From: Cardiocondyla obscurior
Taxonomy: Eukaryota; Arthropoda; Insecta; Hymenoptera; Formicidae
DNA length: 64,000 nucleotides
NCBI RefSeq assembly: GCF_019399895.1
Contig: NC_091871.1
Location: forward strand, 2,757,001-2,821,000
Reading direction: 5' to 3'
Part shown: positions 50,728 through 62,278 of the stretch, piece by piece
Layout of the letters: each line of letters begins with the position of its first letter
Numbering within the stretch: the first letter of the stretch is position 1
Position numbers and translations under genes: made by a program
The notes under the pieces: generated by a model
The model's input: only the letters and a program-made list of their open reading frames with translations
Databases searched by the model: none
What the model was told of the DNA's origin: nothing

Positions 50728-51804
50728 ATGAACTGCTTCACTGCTCTACAATTTGGACACTGCACAGCCTTAAATAAAAGTTTGATAGAGCATTGTTTAA
50801 AGCGATGTATACCTATCTGTCAAACCAAATTTTATGTCACAGAAAGTAAAAATTATTATAGGCAGCGCATTGGTGGGAATGATAGAATGCAAAAGAAAGC
50901 TTTGCGAATACGTATAGTACAAAATTTTAAACGTACACGAAGAAAAGTAGAAGAAATCATTGAAAGAGAGAACATTTGGACGATACCCAATATGCTTTGC
51001 ATGGGTCGCATAATAACGTCACCATTCTTAAGTTATTTGATTCTGTCACAAGATTATCAGGTATTGTACATTATTCCAATGAAGATACGTTTCAAATAAA
51101 TGAATAAATAATTAGGGACCTTTGGTAATGAAATTAGTAAGTAAAAGGTGTCACATTATACAGATATTTTTAAGATATTTGTATACCATGGCCTAGATAG
51201 CGCTATGGTTGCTCGCATTTGCAGGATTGAGTGACTTAGCAGATGGATGGATTGCGCGTACTTGGACATCTCAGGCATCGAAACTCGGAAGTTTTTTAGA
51301 TCCAGTTGCAGACAAGTTACTCGTTGGAACCTTATTCCTTTCTCTAGCATGGGTTGGCTTGATACCAGTTCCGCTCACTTGCCTCGTCGTCTCACGCGAT
51401 GTCGTTCTCGTTACTGCTGCATCTTATATCAGATATCGTTCCTTACCTCCACCAGTGCGTATATTTTGAATCTGTAAAATATCGCTTTGTCTATACTTTG
51501 TCGATAGATTAATTTCCATAGGATGATGCCTTTTCAGAAAACCTTAGCAAGATACTTTGATCCTACGCATGCTACTGTGCAATTGGCGCCGACTCTAACG
51601 AGCAAATTAAACACAGGAGTGCAGTTAACTCTGGTTGCTGGAACGTTGGCCGCTCCAGTGTACCATTTTGTCGACCACCCGATTTTAATAGGTCTGTGCT
51701 ACATAACGGCGTTCACAACAGTCGCGGGTGGTATCAGTTATCTATTGTCGAAGGATACATACAAATTATTGAGAAAGAAAAAAACACCGCGAACATCGCC
51801 GTAG
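50728..51804 (+). CDS. CRLS1: Cardiolipin synthase (CMP-forming), mitochondrial
   Basis: Three exons, 50728-51060, 51197-51454 and 51538-51804, give 285 residues (human CRLS1 has 301). The enzyme joins CDP-diacylglycerol and phosphatidylglycerol to make cardiolipin in the mitochondrial inner membrane. The Arg/Lys-rich, acid-poor N-terminus fits a mitochondrial presequence. The CDP-alcohol phosphotransferase motif is complete: D124, D127-G128, A131-R132, G142, D146 and D150 (SDLADGWIAR then GSFLDPVADK). Hydrophobic segments flank it, and the C-terminal half carries LPPPKTLARYFDP, TGVQLTLVA and AFTTVAGG, as in animal CRLS1. For exon 3 two acceptors compete, at 51520 and 51537; only the second keeps the frame and gives the family-like PPPKTLARYF junction. 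Followed in tandem by another mitochondrial gene. Confidence 0.94.
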
Positions 51805-52350
51805 TTCTCATATGTGCATTACATATGTATTATATATGCATAACATTACCTTTTAGATTTATTTAGATCGTATCACTTTTTTTTGTAATATTTTATTTGC
51901 TTTGTACAGAGATAAATAATAATATTCTATATGTATAAAGTTTTGTAAAGTACAATATATTTAATGTTATAAACTTGATTTTATTACAGAAAAATTACTT
52001 TAAATTATTATAAGAAATTGTCAATCAGTTCATTAATTTTTTTATGAAAAAAAAATTCGATATATTTATTTATCTGTTCCAAGTTGATTTTACCATTTGC
52101 ACCTTTGCAGTACAGTTTGGTGCAATTCACTACTTGCCACGTGAGGTCAATTTAGAATTGTATTGTTATTTTTATTAATTTTTAAATGTAGTTCCATGCA
52201 AACATCAAAATTATTTTACATTGTATAAACGCTTAATGTATATTGAAAGTGTATTATAAATTGTAATTAACGAAGAATTTATGTCGAACGAACTAAAGGC
52301 AAATAGAAGATAACCTCATTTATAATTTCTGTATAAAATCTCAGACAAAT
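51805..52350. other. Intergenic, CRLS1 3' flank and NDUFAF1 upstream
   Basis: AT-rich, no ORF of note. No AATAAA was found close to the CRLS1 stop, so its 3' end may use a variant signal. The NDUFAF1 promoter should lie in the right half. Confidence 0.4.
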
Positions 52351-53363
52351 ATGACTACGCGACTCTGCACCAAGTTATTAACAGACTTGACAATTACCAG
52401 GAGAAAATTGCATACGACCTCAAGTTTGTCGTGCATTTTTCGACGAGATCCAAAGTCAGGCTATAAAACAATATATGATAAGCCACCACCTGAGCAAGAA
52501 TTAAGTATTCTTGATAAAATGCGCATGGGATACAAACAGTTTAAAGTAGAGCTTGGTCTTTTAAAAGAGGAAATAAAGGAAAGATTCAGAAATGATCCCA
52601 TTTTTATATATAGACAAGATGAAGTTGATGTTTTATGGCGATTTAAAGGTGATCCAAAGTCACTGGAACAGTGGGTTGTTACATGTGACAGTGATTACAA
52701 TGAGGGTTATTCAATAGCCAAGTAAGATCAATAAATTAATATGAGTGTGCAATTGTACAATGTATTCTGTACTTTTTATATTATATACATTTTTCAACCT
52801 AATATATATATTCATACTTTTTTTAATTTTTCTCCACCAGGTTGGATATGAGTTCCAATGGCACTGGTGTATTTTCAGGCATGTTAAACACTCGTTTACC
52901 CAAGGATGGAAAAATAAAACGTGCTGGTTATTGCAATTTTAACAGTATACCTAAACGAAAGTCTTTCATGCGTGAGGTCTACCATGACTGGTCACCATAT
53001 ACACATCTTGTCCTTCATATTAGAGGTGATGGTAGATGCTACACATTGAATATCGCTACTAAAGGCATATTTGATTTAACCTGGCAAGACATGTATCATT
53101 ACCCGCTTCATACTAGAGGTGGACCTTATTGGCAACACGTCCGAGTGCCGTTTTCCAAGTTTGTATTTGCGAGTAAAGGCAGATTACAAGATATGCAAAT
53201 GCCACTTACTCAGCATGACATTTCGAGTTTTGGTATAACGTTAGCGGATGATTTATCTGGCCACTTTAGATTAGAAATAGATTACATCGGTTTAGAATAT
53301 GATAGATTTCACAAAGAAGAATTTGCTTACGAATCTTATGACGTTTCAGATATTAGATTTTAA
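52351..53363 (+). CDS. NDUFAF1: Complex I intermediate-associated protein 30 (assembly factor)
   Basis: Two exons, 52351-52721 and 52841-53363, give 297 residues (human NDUFAF1 has 327). The product is a mitochondrial chaperone of the MCIA complex that helps assemble the membrane arm of respiratory complex I. The first 25 residues are rich in Arg, Lys, Thr and Ser without acids other than one Asp, as expected of a mitochondrial presequence. The CIA30 domain covers about residues 95 to the end and is a beta-rich, carbohydrate-binding-like fold. Characteristic stretches are DVLWRFKGDPKSLEQW, SSNGTGVFSGML, RAGYCNF, YTHLVLHIRGDGRCYTLNI, GGPYWQHVRVPFSKF and ISSFGITLADDLSGHFRLEI. Start at the first ATG of the exon; splice phase 2 is consistent. 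It lies 546 bp downstream of CRLS1. Confidence 0.95.
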
Positions 53364-53834
53364 TTTGAAAGAGAATATAAAACAGAATATACGTTGTACA
53401 ATATGTAAATAATATATTTGTAATTTATTTAATTAGCAAATTTAAAATTGAGAAACCAACTTGTTTCTTGCCATACTTATTTGTTTTTTCATATTTAGTT
53501 TAATTATGTATACGTTGTATCATTTCTATAACGTTTTTCGTACATAAAATTATAAATGAAGTTCTATCTTAAATTCTATCACGAGTTACAAATCCTTTAA
53601 ATTAATTTCAAATCAACGTGTGTATGCGAGCACGCGTTGGCATATTCTTGGCATGCGTGTATTCTACTACACGAACATAAATTTTGTATCGATTATAATA
53701 TAAAAGGTAAATTCATAAAAAAAAGAAAAAAAAACAATTGCACTTTTGATTAATTTTTAACTATTTTTTTTTGTATTTTTTATAGAAACGAAATAAAAGG
53801 CATTGTTAATAAGTACTAAATGTGAAAAAAGAAG
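53364..53834. other. NDUFAF1 3' UTR and flank
   Basis: AT-rich sequence between the NDUFAF1 stop and the tRNA gene, holding the candidate polyadenylation signal noted separately. No other element seen. Confidence 0.5.
53792..53797 (+). terminator. Candidate polyadenylation signal of NDUFAF1
   Basis: AATAAA about 430 nt after the stop, just before the oppositely oriented tRNA gene. Confidence 0.4.
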
Positions 53835-53839
53835 AAAAA
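53835..53839 (-). terminator. RNA polymerase III terminator of the tRNA
   Basis: A run of five T on the minus strand, starting nine bases past the tRNA 3' end; runs of four or more T end Pol III transcription. Confidence 0.75.
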
Positions 53840-53847
53840 GGAGTGCC

Positions 53848-53920
53848 CATCCCTTGTGGGGATCGAACCCACGACCTTTGGATTAGAAGTCCAACGCGCT
53901 ATCCTCTGCGCCAAAGGGAC
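53848..53920 (-). tRNA. tRNA-Arg, anticodon TCT
   Basis: The minus strand folds as a 73-nt cloverleaf without intron. The acceptor stem GTCCCTT pairs with AAGGGAT (one G-T pair) and the discriminator is G. A D-arm is present. The anticodon stem TTGGA/TCCAA encloses the loop CTTCTAA, so the anticodon is TCT, reading AGA codons. The T-arm GTGGG/CCCAC encloses the loop TTCGATC. Internal A and B boxes look intact. A T5 terminator follows. It is a nuclear type gene and shows no sign of decay. Confidence 0.95.
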
Positions 53921-54289
53921 TTGGTGCTCTTCTTTGCAATAAAAAGTAATATAGCACCCTATTAATTTATCGCGATGGAAAAATGCGATTAATTTTTACG
54001 CATTGTCTTGATATTTTATTTCTAAAATTTTCAAGAACGATAAAAATGTTTATTAAAGCAAATGAAATATTCAAGAGTAGTAAAGAGAAGAGATTTAATT
54101 TGAATTATATGATTTATAGTATATAACTTTCATATACTTTTTTTTTTCATTTTCTAATTTTAATTCAATCTAATTTTATTATGACAGCGTTGTACGTACC
54201 CCATGCCTCGGACTATAGGCTGTATAGAGCCATTTCTAGATTTTTTTAACACATACACACCGATTATCTGATTGGCTGACCTCAAAAAG
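53921..54289. other. Intergenic, no gene seen
   Basis: AT-rich DNA upstream of the tRNA gene and of the putative small gene to the right. Confidence 0.5.
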
Positions 54290-55223
54290 ATGGCGGATGC
54301 GCAGACCGATCGACACGAACCGAAAAATTGGCCGGAGTGCCCATACTGGTTGCATGTATGTACAATGGTCAATTTGAGGCAATGATGGGAGTTGACCATC
54401 CTCGGCTTATCAAGGTAATAGAGACAGTAATGAAAATTAACTGATATATTACATTTTTCATCTTGTTCACATTGAATTTCTCGATCGTCTACCTATATAG
54501 ACGCACGATTAAATTACTGTTTAATTGTAATTGAAGATTATAAATATTTAGCGTTACAAAGCGTGAGCTTTGTGTGCGTCATTTACTCTCGCTTAATTCC
54601 TTTATAATAAAGAAACTTTCTCATAAATCTTTCTTCCACCTTGAGCGAAAATAATTCTAAGTGAGCAATAAAAGCTTTGCATTTCTGTCAACTTATTGTT
54701 ACTATTGTACAATCGCAGCCAAGTCGCAATCTTAAAAGTTATTTTCCATTTACATCAACACTCAAATAACCTTTCATATATGTATAATATTTATCAAAGT
54801 ACTGGAACTTTATTATATTAATTCTTACTCTCAAATTTCTCGTCATTCGTTACTAAACGCAGTCTTCTATTCTCAGAGTACTATGACCACTGCTTTATGG
54901 CCAGAAAAAGAATCAACGCTTCCGCGACTTGGCGTAAACTGCGATCGCATTCTATCAGGTAACGTTGAAAAATGTTAATTAATACCTCTACGTAATTACA
55001 TCTCTCTATTCGCGGCTTAGATTTATTCGTTTGACGACGGCCGAGCTAAAGTACTTCGCGTAGTTCCCATTATTTTTCAGTAATTTAAAGGAAAGAAAAA
55101 AAAAAAGGGAAAACAGCAATAACAGTAATAATAATAGTAATTTGTTCTCCAGAGAACACGTCGATAAACGGCGCGCATCTGCAGCGTGTCCCAATGCCGC
55201 CTCTCGTCGGCGTCGCGTATTGA
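54290..55223 (+). CDS. Putative small three-exon gene, 72 residues, unknown function
   Basis: I do not recognise the product. An ATG in strong context (AAAAAGATGG) at 54290 opens 22 codons (MADAQTDRH... ending CPYWLH) to a good donor, GTATGT, after 54355. A middle exon at 54877-54958 (acceptor CTATTCTCAG, donor GTAACG) and a third from 55153 (acceptor TGTTCTCCAG) continue in phase to a TGA at 55221-55223. The middle exon reads STMTTALWPEKESTLPRLG and the last ends VPMPPLVGVAY. A second donor at 54414, used with an ATG at 54358, also enters the middle exon in phase (MYNGQFEAMMGVDH), giving 69 residues. No signal peptide or membrane segment is apparent. The third exon may extend to the donor at about 55541. 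Consistent phase over three exons is the main support; a non-coding transcript remains possible. Confidence 0.33.
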
Positions 55224-57409
55224 CCGTGGGGATAACGATAATTGTATTGTCGCGTCGCGTCGACGACGACCACGCGAGACGACGGGAGAGCGAAATCAGC
55301 GTGAGCGTAATAATCGTAATGCCAACAATAGGCGACGCACAAAGGGAATTAGACACCCATATACACGCCGGGGAGAGCCGTTCGCGCGCGGGCGCCGCGC
55401 GCATGCCACCCCCGAAGTCTCCGGCCTCTCGTCGGGTTGGTTCCTCTCTAATTACATCGATTTCCGACCGCCACCCGATTGGTCCCAGCATCCGGAATCC
55501 GCCTCCGCCGGCCTGCCGCCGTCGCCGTTGCCGTGCAGGTAAATCTCATGCGAACGTAAAACAATCAGATCATCCGGGAAACCGAAAGGGGGTTGATGGG
55601 AGGATTGGGGGGGAGTGGGGGTGGGGTAGGGGTCCATGATGATGCTGGGATACCGCGGAGAGTGTTGCCCAAGTTTTTTAGCCGCCGAGCGTTTAATAGC
55701 CGCGGGACGAAGGGAAGGCGGAGGGCTTTGCAAAAGCTCGCACGTTGTTGCCGCCGTTATTTCGGTACTGCCGTTGCTTGATCTCGCTTGATCTTTTGAG
55801 GAAGCAGAATAGCGACGGGAAAAACGCGTAACGCGTAATGAATTAAAGATAATTGAGAGGAAATGAATATTGGAAAATATCACGCGTAACGGAATTGTAT
55901 TAAAAAAAAAAAAAAAGTTATAATATACATGTGATATGCGTTACGTTACGAAAATTGTGAATTTCGGGAACAATTTTTAAAGCCTATTATTTTTAAAGCC
56001 CCTTATTTTCGAACAGTCGAACACAAAAATTGATGCGGCTAAGAGCACTTTATACGCTGTACATTCAAGATAAATTATAAACGTTATGTTTTGTAAAGAT
56101 TTCCATGTAATTCGATTTATTCTCCGTTCTGCTTGAACAATGGGTTTCGCATTAGGTACAAACGGACGTAAAGAATAATGCTTCGATCGTAGATTGGGAT
56201 TACGGAAGAAATATTTCAATGCCGACGAGTAATAATAATCGGGATTCATCAGCAACGCGTCGTTTCATTGCAAGAAAATTGAGAATAGAATGAACTCAGC
56301 AGCAATCTCGATGTTCACGGTAAACCGCGCGCGCGGTTCTTTTTTCATTTCTACTCGCGGAATCCTCCCCTTTAATTTCCTCGCAAAGTAACGCATGATT
56401 GGTACCGCGATTGTTGAAGCAACTTAAGTATTTCCTTTTTTTTTTTTTTCCTTTTTTCCCTCCATTGTTGTCTCGTTTACTATCTTCCTCTCGCGTGCTA
56501 CTTTAAAAATCTGTGCGGCTTGATGATACATTAATCACACGTAGCATTTATAAAATTAATAAAATAAAACTCGAAGTGATCTATTACTATATTACTGTTC
56601 AGTAAATAAATTTGTGTTATTCAAGTAAATAATTAATATTTAAAATCATTTTTCAACGTATAACATTACAATAAACTGCGCGCGTATTTTAACAGCATGT
56701 ATATTTATAAATTTCTAGTTTTTTTTTTATCAGACTTCATAAACGTGACTTCGCGCTGTTACGAAGAAGGCCGTGAAGGATCAATTCCGGATATCCTTAA
56801 CGCGTGTTTATCTGTTCACAGGAAGCGAGAAACTTTCGGCGGTGCAAATGCGGCCGCACGTGCGATTTCGCATAAGGGGCGGTGCAGCGCTGGAGGGTGC
56901 TCGAGGGTGGAGTGATACCTTCGGGCAGAAGGGAGGATATCTCCCTACCACAGTGCCGCGTTTCTAGTCAGCACGAGGTGAGAGAATGGAGGACACGGCC
57001 AGGTGATTCAGACGCGCGTGCCACCCCGCAGGAACTGACGTCCTCCAGCTCGTGGAATCTGCCGCCCTTCTGCGAGGCGCCGCATACGAATGCGAGTTCT
57101 CCAACGTTCTCCCGAGATCACTGCGGGATGGCGTCAGTATTTTTAATTTCTAATTTCGTCTCAATAATCGCACAAAGAATCGCGTCCTTGTGAAGTTCTT
57201 ACCGGAGGTTTATTTTAGAACGGCACGTCGAGTGAAAATGAGGTCCCGATCGAAAACAGGATAAAGGAGTAAGAAAATAGTGAATCGCACGAAGGGGAGG
57301 CTGAAAAAAAAGGAAGTCCATCTCAACGTTTCGAATTACAGAAATATTGGGAAACCTCTATCAAAGCGCCGCAGGAGTCACCGTATCCTGCGACTTGTAA
57401 ACTAATTAA
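55224..57409. other. Upstream region of rough with a candidate 5' UTR exon
   Basis: The first 500 bases are GC-rich with overlapping ORFs on both strands that I could not assign. A stretch bounded by CAG at 56821 and a GTGAGA donor after 56978 may be a non-coding exon of rough. The ATG exon of rough probably starts after the acceptor at 57340-57341 (CGAATTACAG), which gives 68 nt of leader. The rest is AT-rich. Confidence 0.4.
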
Positions 57410-60400
57410 ATGTCTGCGAAGAAAGCGAGGAGGCCGTCGTCGCCGCGGCGTTTCTTCGCGCGGCTTTACGGCCATTTGGAAGCGACTAAGAAAACGGAGG
57501 ATGACGAGGACGAGGACCACGCGAGAGAGAGTTCGGATTCTTCGCCAGATATCGCGAAGAAAGCATCACACGCGCTTCCCGATTCGCCCGAATCACATAA
57601 AATGTTGCCTGTAAGTAGATCCACTTTTAAATGCTTTCGAAATAGATGTCGAGGAATCGGTTTCTTCAAAGTGAAGGAGCTCCCAAACTCGATTGAGAAT
57701 ATCGTGGAACCAGCTCAAGCTATTGCCGTTTTATTTCCGCCAGGTACCACACGCCAAAGACCTCGAAAAAGTGCCAAACGACCTCGCGAGTAATAAGTTA
57801 TTCGAGAGCAAGGATACGAAGAAGGACTCGGTATTTACGGGCGTGAGACTGCCTTTCCTGCAGGGATTTCTTCCGCGAGTATCTGGTCAAACTTTCCAGC
57901 TTACGCATCCACCCACGCTGCCGTCGCATCTTCACGTCCTACCGAACTATCAGTCTATCACCGAGCACCACTTTCAAGGATTCTCGGCCTTCCGTAAGCG
58001 CTCGTTACTTCTACAGTTAATTAACGAACGATGTTCTGCCTTTCACTGTTCCAAAAGAATCGCCACTAAATCGACTTCAATCAAATTAGCCCAATGCAAA
58101 TCAGACAAATTTAATTTCTTTGTTAATTAAATTTAATTGATTCGGCTTAATATCAATTCTTATCACATACATTAAATTAAAAGAATCCCTTTCTTTATTT
58201 TTAAATTGTAATACATCGAAATCTTGAGTTGTGCAGCACGAATTTCATGTATTACTTTGGTCAAGAAACAAGCATTCTGTTTCATTCATGTGTCCATCGT
58301 GCAAGTTGCACGGAAACGTGTACATAGAAATGTAAGCGATTGCATCACGTATCTCTGAAAGCTCAATTCTCTCTCTCTCTCTCTCTCTCGTCGTAAGCTG
58401 AGAATCGAAAGACGTCTTTGCGTTCGTGTATTCGCGAATCACTAAGCAGATTTTGTGATGTATTACGTGACGCGGAGCGGACACGACCACCGTCCAGACG
58501 GTGAACATATCGAAACGCTCTTTCGTCATTTTCTGCGCGACAATGTTGCAAGGTCCAACATAGAAATTATTTTGAGAGAGAAGAAAATCGGTTCAGACGC
58601 TTTCGTAATTTAATAAAACCTCCAATATTTCTTCGCGCAAGTTTTTTCCCTTCGAAAAATGCCCGGATTATTTACGCCTATTTCTCGGATTCAAAGTTCT
58701 TAATTCTGAAGTTGCGCGATTCTCAAGAACAGTGCGAGGGCGCCAAAAATTAAAGTTCTTTTTTTTTATTTAATTAAAGCAAATGCCATGGATGAAGCAC
58801 GAGTGAATTTCGGCTATTTCGCGTTAAGTGGTGCCCCAAATACTCACGGTAGAAAATAAACTATCAGATAAATTGCCTAGCACGGTCGGGTTGAAATAAC
58901 TTTAAATAATCTGATCGGTGGTGTTGGTTTTACACTGTGCTCATCTTGAACTCTCTTTCGAAACGGTTTTCTTCCTCGGAGAATATCGCCACTGGCGAAG
59001 AGGGCGGAGATTGAAAATAGAGAATCGAATTAACGAATTTCACTCTTCATCTGGAAGGTTTTGACAAAACATCGCGGGGTTCGGAGAGAAAAACGCACGC
59101 GCGCGCGCGGTTTTATCCCGCTTCGACACTTCGTCGCGATATTGTGATGAGATTACGAGACGCAGTTGGCCGCTTCTCAATGCGGGAAATACGCGCCGTA
59201 GTATTCCCTGAAAAAAAGAAAAAAAAAACTCCCCCGTCCATTCCACCTGAGCCTTCGCGAGTCGACTTGCCGGAAAATACACGCGTCGGGGGTTTGCAAG
59301 TCGCGCATTGTCGCGGCTCACTTGTGTCGCAAAGAATCTTATGTCCTACGATCCCGATTTGGTTCCCGTGATCTCAATTTCTTCCTGAACATCAAAAGAT
59401 AAGAACTTAGGGCAAGCAAGTTTTTTTTTTTTTAATTAGTCTATTTTTTTTTACACTTATAAATATTGAAATACGCTTTTTTTGTTTCTTTTTTTTTTTG
59501 AAACCTTTATCGCGCGGATCTGTCGATTTGCTTTAAGCGGTTATGAGGTTCGCAGAGCAATTAGTATCCCGTGTCTGCTTTACGCCAGATTGGACGAAGA
59601 AGCCTTCGAGAAGCCTCAATTTCCGACATCGCTCACTTTCCTGTTCTTTTCCTCTGTTCGATACATCCTAATTATTCCGTCACGAAGATATGAAATTACA
59701 CCGCGATCAGATTTATTTCACGAATCCTTACGAGGTGTACTAAAAACCAAAGTTCAGAAGCGAACGAAGGTATTAAGAAAGCAAATAACATATTATCCAA
59801 TCTTCCAATATTGAAAGTATTGTGTATAATCATATTAAATAAATTTAAGTAGGCGTAGAAAGGGGAAGTTTTTAATTTCGAAGTTTGTATCTATAGATTT
59901 AATTATTTTTTAATTCGCAGTGGCGCGTAGAAGAAGGAAAGAAGGCCGGCCACGAAGACAAAGGACGACATTCAGCGGTGAGCAGACGCTGAGGTTGGAA
60001 GTAGAGTATCGCCGGGGCGAGTACATCTCGAGGGGACGCAGATTCGAGCTGGCGACTTCCTTGAGACTTACCGAGACGCAAATCAAAATCTGGTTTCAGA
60101 ACAGACGCGCCAAGGACAAGAGAATCGAAAAGGCGCAGCTTGATCAGCAGTACCGGTACTTATTTATTTAAATCCTCCTATCAGCTTGCTAATTTTTTTA
60201 CCTAAAATTTCTAACTTGACTGGAACGCCTTTACGAATACATTAGATGGCCTAGCGAGCAGAAAATATCTTTTTAAATTGACGTTCTTTCGTAAGTTAGG
60301 ACTTTATTTACCATTTATGATTTTTCAAAACCACTTGAGCCGGACTAATCCAATTTCTCTCCCAGTTGAAACTGACGTGGGAACGTTAGTTCAGGAATAA

Positions 60401-62278
60401 GAGGACCATATGGAACATATGGCGATTTTCGCACACGTCCCATATCCTTGCATCCCACGCACGATGCATCCAGTCGATTTGTTATCTTGTCAGCGTGACG
60501 TATCGTGCGGCTATTAACGCCGCTGATCATTAGCTTCATCAGCTGTTCATCGAACTTTCCTAATTTTCTGAAAAAGAAAAAAAAAAGAACGCACCGTAAA
60601 ATTGATAATTCCACGCGCGGTCGTTAAAAAAATAGACATTCACAATTTAAGGTAATTAAAAATAATTACTTTCGCGAATCAAATGTACAAAAAAAAATTA
60701 ATATTTTCGATTTAATTACGTTTTTTTACGAAAAAATATTTTCTTCTCGTATCTCAAATCGGAGAGGCGCAATAATATCCTTCGAAAGCTCGAGTCATTT
60801 GTATCCTGGACTTTTCGCATCGGCCCCTCCGGTTTTCAAATCTCTCACGCCGGGACTCGCGAAATAACTCTTCCAAAATGCGGGAAATCGCGCGAATCGT
60901 CGAACACCTCACCTGAAATCGAGCTCGGGGATCCTCGCCGCGAACAATTACTCGAGAAAACGCGGCCGGCACGGTCCAGAGGACAGACGTTACCCGATGA
61001 ATTCGGCACCCTTCGCAACGCAAGGCAAGACGGGGGAGGGGGGGCGAGGCGAGGCGAGGCGAGGCACCGAGAGAACGCCCCGGTGTCGCACAAAGACCGA
61101 AATTTGTATGAGCTCCTCCTTCCGCCGCAGATCACAATAGCGGAGACGTAATCCCACTTAAGGCTATTTAGCGGTGTATCACATCGGCGTATCAACTCCG
61201 GTCGAACCGCAGTCGAGCGTCGCGCGCCCGGGGTCCGCCGAATCTCTCCCGCTACCCCTTACCTTCTCCTTCATTCCTTCGCCACCCTTGCCGTTCGCCG
61301 GGAACGGTTTTATTCAGCCGACACGCACCTGACGCTCGATAAACCGGATAAACGACGGATAAATGCATCCCCCGTGCTTAACCGCGGGGATTTTCTCATC
61401 CACTTGTCGCATCCCTCGCGCGCCCGTTCACCATCCCCGATCTATCGCAATCGCAATCAATTTGCTTCGGCAAACGTTAGAAAATCTACGGAACGTTCCC
61501 GGGAAAGTCAATTCAGCAAAAATGTTGCGCGGAAATAGTTGTTTCTTATTTTTAAACATTTTACAATTTTAATATATTGAAAGGGACTCAACCCTCACTT
61601 ACCCTCGATGTTTCGAGTCCGACAGAGTTCCAGCAGTTCTTTGAAACCTCAAATTTTTGTTAAATCGTTTTATAAAGGGCTCGATTCTAAATAAATAAGT
61701 GCTCGACGGTGGAACATCTCGTAAGTCTCCATTTAATAACAGCCAGGTACTTAGAACGTAAACGAGCGAAAAAGGCCGCCGACACGCGATCCACAGTTTA
61801 AGCCACAATTTCTTTCTCCCTTAATGTTTCGCCGAATAAAAGCGGTTACCTCAAACAAACGGAAACACCGATCATCGTAGATTGTTCCTTTTTCACAAAT
61901 CCTTTCAAGTACTTTTTTTTTTTTTTTTTTAATTTCACAGATAAAAGCAATTTTTGTACAAGTAATGAGTATCGAGAAATGATATTTATCTTTACTTATC
62001 ATAAACATTTCGTTAAAAAATGGCCTTACTTTGTTATCAAGTCTTGTGTGATTCACAGAAATTTTGCAGTATCAAACGGCTTGGCAAACCTGCCGCTTTA
62101 CAATGCGACAGGATTCTGCGGCCTCTGTCTGTACAAAGATACCTACGGGTCGACGACCAATCATTCTTGTATCGCCAACAATCCTGTCGTCGATTCAGCT
62201 TTGAAGACTCAACCGCGTTACAGCAGCAGTGGCAGCGAGACGTCCGATAATCCGCCGAATCTCGTATCCACGACTTAA
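57410..62278 (+). CDS. ro: Homeobox protein Rough
   Basis: Four coding exons, 57410-57610, 57744-57993, 59921-60155 and 62059-62278, in consistent phase, give 301 residues (fly Rough is about 350). Rough is a nuclear homeodomain factor needed for ommatidial patterning in the fly eye, where it restricts R8 fate and specifies R2/R5. The homeodomain is residues 161-220, from PRRQRTTFSGEQTLRLEVEY to ETQIKIWFQNRRAKDKR. It has R5, F8, W48, F49, Q50, N51 and R53, so DNA contacts are intact. It is preceded by FLARRRRKEGR and followed by IEKAQLDQQYRNFAVSNG, both close to the fly protein as I recall it. The N-terminal half is Ser/Pro/acidic and unstructured, and the C-terminal exon ends in a Ser/Thr-rich tail (LVSTT). 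The ATG follows an in-frame TAA directly, which fixes the start. The homeobox exon is flanked by introns of about 1.9 kb. Confidence 0.93.
57994..59920 (+). other. Second intron of rough
   Basis: No further exon seen. It contains a CT repeat at about 58367-58389, an alternating CG run near 59100 and several T runs. Enhancers are possible but no specific site can be named. Confidence 0.6.
60156..62058 (+). other. Third intron of rough
   Basis: It follows the homeobox exon. A GC-rich block at about 60860-61480 contains a GGCGA tandem repeat (61043-61064) and ORFs on both strands that look compositional. No exon was recognised. Confidence 0.6.
61043..61064. repeat. GGCGA pentanucleotide repeat
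   Basis: Four tandem GGCGA units in the third intron of rough. Confidence 0.8.

Noticed and set aside
55006..55883. Minus-strand ORFs of 161 and 143 codons
   Set aside because: Overlap plus-strand ORFs in GC-rich DNA, no splice structure or family resemblance; a poly-T-derived run of Leu/Phe is included.
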